From Dehalococcoidia bacterium (GTDB lineage: Bacteria > Chloroflexota > Dehalococcoidia > SM23-28-2): a DNA stretch of 14,744 nt. The stretch is taken from assembly GCA_022866185.1 (NCBI GenBank), contig JALHUG010000167.1, positions 1 through 14,744 of the forward strand. The letters are read 5' to 3'. Made by a program: the position numbers and the translations under genes. This document shows, one piece after another, positions 12,970 through 14,744 of the stretch. The notes under the pieces are model-generated. The model saw only the letters and a list, made by a program, of their open reading frames with translations, was not told the origin of the DNA and did not search any database. Within the stretch, counting starts at the first letter, position 1. Every line of letters begins with the position of its first letter.

Positions 12970-13557
12970 TCATTCGCTTCCTCTGAGCATGGCGAGCAGC
13001 ATCTCCGGCGCGCGCTCGCGGCGGCGCTGGTATTCCTGATAGCTCTCGCGACGCGTGTCCCAGGGGCCGCCGGCGATGCGGTCCGCCAGCTCGCTGGGGC
13101 TCGACCAGCGCCGGTACAGGACGACCGGAACCGTCTCCCGGCCGACGGCGTCACCGACCAGGTAGACCTGGGGCAGCGAGGCGATGCGGGTCGCGTCCGG
13201 CGGCAGCTCCGGCGCTTCCTTGTACAGGCCCTGGTGCATCGCCTCCCAGACAGCGCGGGCGAGAGCGGCGGGCGGCTCCGTCCACAGCGACAGGTGACAG
13301 TCGCGGCCGCCCCAGTGGCCGTGGCCGCCGTTGAGGACGATCCCGGCTCCGACCGCTAGAAGTCCCAGGTGGCGCGCCTCGTCCTCGGCCTGGGCCACAA
13401 CCTCGCTGGCTAACGCCGCGTCTCCCAGGTAGACGAGGGCCCGAGCTGGGTTGGGACAGCGCGGGCACGGGTAGTAGCAGACCAGTTGGCCGTCGATGGG
13501 CGCCTCGCCTGGGCGGCTGATGCGGGCCCGGCGGGCGTCAGGGTCGAAGGTGAGCAT
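12970..13557 (-). CDS. Hypothetical protein, 195 aa, with CPRC motif
   Basis: I do not recognise this family. It is a soluble protein with no signal peptide or membrane segment. A cysteine cluster (C27, C31, C34 in VCYYPCPRCP) and a later DCH suggest a possible metal site. A glycine- and histidine-rich stretch (GAGIVLNGGHGHWGG) lies mid-protein, and the C-terminal 40 residues are strongly charged (RRESYQEYQRRRERAPEML). The start is secure: AAAGGAGG lies four bases before the ATG. It heads an operon with the two helix-turn-helix genes downstream (15 bp gap to the next). No clear promoter is seen in the 250 bp upstream. Confidence 0.7.
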   Translation of the reverse strand: MLTFDPDARRARISRPGEAPIDGQLVCYYPCPRCPNPARALVYLGDAALASEVVAQAEDEARHLGLLAVGAGIVLNGGHGHWGGRDCHLSLWTEPPAALARAVWEAMHQGLYKEAPELPPDATRIASLPQVYLVGDAVGRETVPVVLYRRWSSPSELADRIAGGPWDTRRESYQEYQRRRERAPEMLLAMLRGSE

Positions 13558-13746
13558 GGATCCTCCTTTGCGTCAAACGGCGTTGTGACAGAAGAACAGC
13601 AGCCCGGAAACGCCTGGCATCTCGGTAGGCTGTTGATCTGAAGGCTTTGCGTGAGCGAATCAGGCGAACCCTTGCGGCGGTGGAGGTCCCCTGAAGAGAT
13701 TTAGGCGCACGTCGATGAAGGCATGCGGCTCCAGAGGTCACGGGGC

Positions 13747-13774
13747 TGGCCAAGGCTGAGGAGAGTGGTATAAT
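13747..13774 (+). promoter_or_regulatory. Promoter of the abiE operon (extended -10)
   Basis: TGGTATAAT, an extended -10 with a perfect TATAAT at 13769-13774, preceded at 16 bp by TGGCCA (four of six to TTGACA). Predicted start is near 13781, about 27 nt before the ATG at 13808. Confidence 0.65.
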
Positions 13775-13807
13775 TGGAGTGCAGAAATTCAAAGAAGGTT
13801 GGAGAAA

Positions 13808-14644
13808 ATGCGCTCGCAATATACCACATCAGACGCTCCGTCCCCGGCCGGCATTTCCCCCCGCAACCGGCGTCGCCTCACCGCGCTGCATCGGGCGACG
13901 CGTGGCCCCATCACCATTGATGAGGCAGCAGCAGCCTTACAGCTCGATCGGCAGCGGACGGCAAAGCTCCTTGCCCACTGGGCGGCCCAGGGATGGCTCG
14001 TCAGACTTCGAGCGGGCGTGTATCTCACTATCCCACTGGAAGCAGAGTCGCCGGCCAGTTGGGTCGAGGACGCCTGGGTCGTGCTCAGCGGCGTCTTCGA
14101 GCCGTGCTACATCGGCGGTTGGAGCGCGTGCGAACACTGGGGATTCACGGAGCAACTGTTCCGAGACGTAGTCGTATTCACTGCCAAGACCATACGGGCG
14201 CGACACGGTGTGATTCAGGGGACACCCTATGTAGCGAAGGGAATCCCCGACACCAAGTTCTTCGGTACGCGTCGAGTCTGGCGCCGGGACGTGCCAGTCA
14301 ATGTATCCGACCCCAGCCGTACGATTGTCGACGTGTTGGACGATCCGACGGTCGGAGGTGGGATGCGCCATGTGGCCGATATGGTGGACGCCTACTTTGC
14401 TTCCGAACACCGGAACGAAGATGACCTGCTCAGCTACATTCAGCGCGTCGGGAACCGAACCGTCTACAAGCGGCTGGGCTTCCTCATTGAGCGACATCGC
14501 ATCGACGCGCCGCGGCTCGTCTCGGAATGCCTGTCGCGCCAGAGCTCCGGCTACTCGAAACTCGATCCCAAGGGACCAGGCCGGGGCAAGCTGGTTCGAC
14601 GCTGGCATCTACGTGAAAACGTTCAAGTTCTACGCATGACATGA
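13808..14644 (+). CDS. abiEi: AbiEi antitoxin of a type IV toxin-antitoxin system
   Basis: A 278-residue AbiEi-family antitoxin. The N-terminal winged helix-turn-helix (about 20-75) ends in the typical GWLVRLRAGVYLT wing. The body has the family segments YIGGWSACEHWGFTEQLF, DVVVFTAK and SRTIVDVLDDP. AbiEi represses its own operon and counteracts the AbiEii nucleotidyltransferase toxin without direct binding; AbiE gives abortive infection against phages. The ATG at 13808 is chosen over an in-frame TTG at 13799 because AAGG and GGAG precede it at usable distances. Its TGA overlaps the toxin ATG as ATGA (14641-14644). Confidence 0.92.
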   Translation: MRSQYTTSDAPSPAGISPRNRRRLTALHRATRGPITIDEAAAALQLDRQRTAKLLAHWAAQGWLVRLRAGVYLTIPLEAESPASWVEDAWVVLSGVFEPCYIGGWSACEHWGFTEQLFRDVVVFTAKTIRARHGVIQGTPYVAKGIPDTKFFGTRRVWRRDVPVNVSDPSRTIVDVLDDPTVGGGMRHVADMVDAYFASEHRNEDDLLSYIQRVGNRTVYKRLGFLIERHRIDAPRLVSECLSRQSSGYSKLDPKGPGRGKLVRRWHLRENVQVLRMT

Positions 14645-14744
14645 TTCGCGACGTCGATCTCCGTGAGCGAGCCGCTGAGTGGCTGCTTAGAGAAGACATC
14701 GTCGAGAAGGACTACGTCCTCGGCTGGCTCCTCTGGGGGATCGC
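14641..14744 (+). CDS. abiEii: AbiEii nucleotidyltransferase toxin, N-terminal fragment (cut by window edge)
   Basis: Only 34 complete codons are inside the window. They include REDIVEKDYVLGWLLWGI, the characteristic opening of AbiEii/AbiGii nucleotidyltransferase toxins (VEKDYVLGWLL), which modify tRNA or otherwise stop growth on phage infection. The ATG overlaps the abiEi stop as ATGA. The catalytic GSxxxD motif lies beyond the edge. Confidence 0.85.
   Translation, partial: MIRDVDLRERAAEWLLREDIVEKDYVLGWLLWGI

Noticed and set aside
13538..13819. Minus-strand 93-codon frame in the region between the unknown operon and abiE
   Set aside because: It overlaps the abiE promoter and the strong ribosome-binding site of the 195-aa gene; no recognisable content.
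1..14744. CRISPR array or insertion sequence
   Set aside because: No regularly spaced repeats and no transposase, integrase or terminal inverted repeats were seen anywhere in the window.

Overview
The window is GC-rich bacterial DNA, packed with genes mostly on the minus strand, from an accessory or genome-defence region. The lineage cannot be fixed. A GAAC-N4-GTTC LexA box, an imuB/dnaE2 mutasome, a CCTGAGCGAAGTCGAAGG-type interspersed repeat and a folate cyclo-ligase-like remnant are together compatible with Chloroflexota or another non-proteobacterial group. This is an inference of low confidence.

Layout. (1) Positions 1-5302, minus strand: a tight three-gene operon, read from high to low coordinates. 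It encodes a 966-aa SNF2-type helicase, a 632-aa DUF262+DUF1524 (GmrSD-like) protein, and the first 158 residues of a beta-class adenine methyltransferase of type III Mod type, which runs off the left edge. The last two genes overlap by ATGA. This looks like a restriction or anti-phage operon whose remaining genes lie outside the window. (2) Positions 5303-5709: a gene-poor stretch holding a candidate -10 for that operon. (3) Positions 5710-6451, minus: a dCMP deaminase with its own -10, then a 29-codon remnant matching the start of a 5-formyltetrahydrofolate cyclo-ligase-like gene.

(4) Positions 6452-11890: an SOS mutagenesis locus, with dnaE2 (imuC), a small DUF6504 gene and imuB, all on minus. 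The imuB promoter carries a LexA box between its -35 and -10. A VapBC toxin-antitoxin pair (AbrB-type antitoxin and PIN toxin) on plus separates imuB-DUF6504 from dnaE2. An interspersed repeat has inserted in frame into imuB. (5) Positions 11931-13557, minus: a hairpin, then three genes of unknown function, each with a strong Shine-Dalgarno. Two encode SANT/Myb-like helix-turn-helix proteins and the third an unrecognised 195-aa protein. (6) Positions 13747-14744, plus: an AbiE type IV toxin-antitoxin pair, with abiEi complete and abiEii cut by the right edge.

Working together: regions 1, 4 (vapBC) and 6 are defence or stress modules. The mutasome is a DNA-damage tolerance unit in which ImuB, a catalytically degenerate Y-family polymerase, would bring DnaE2 to the sliding clamp. 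The placement of vapBC means that any SOS transcript reading from imuB to dnaE2 is antisense to the toxin-antitoxin mRNA.
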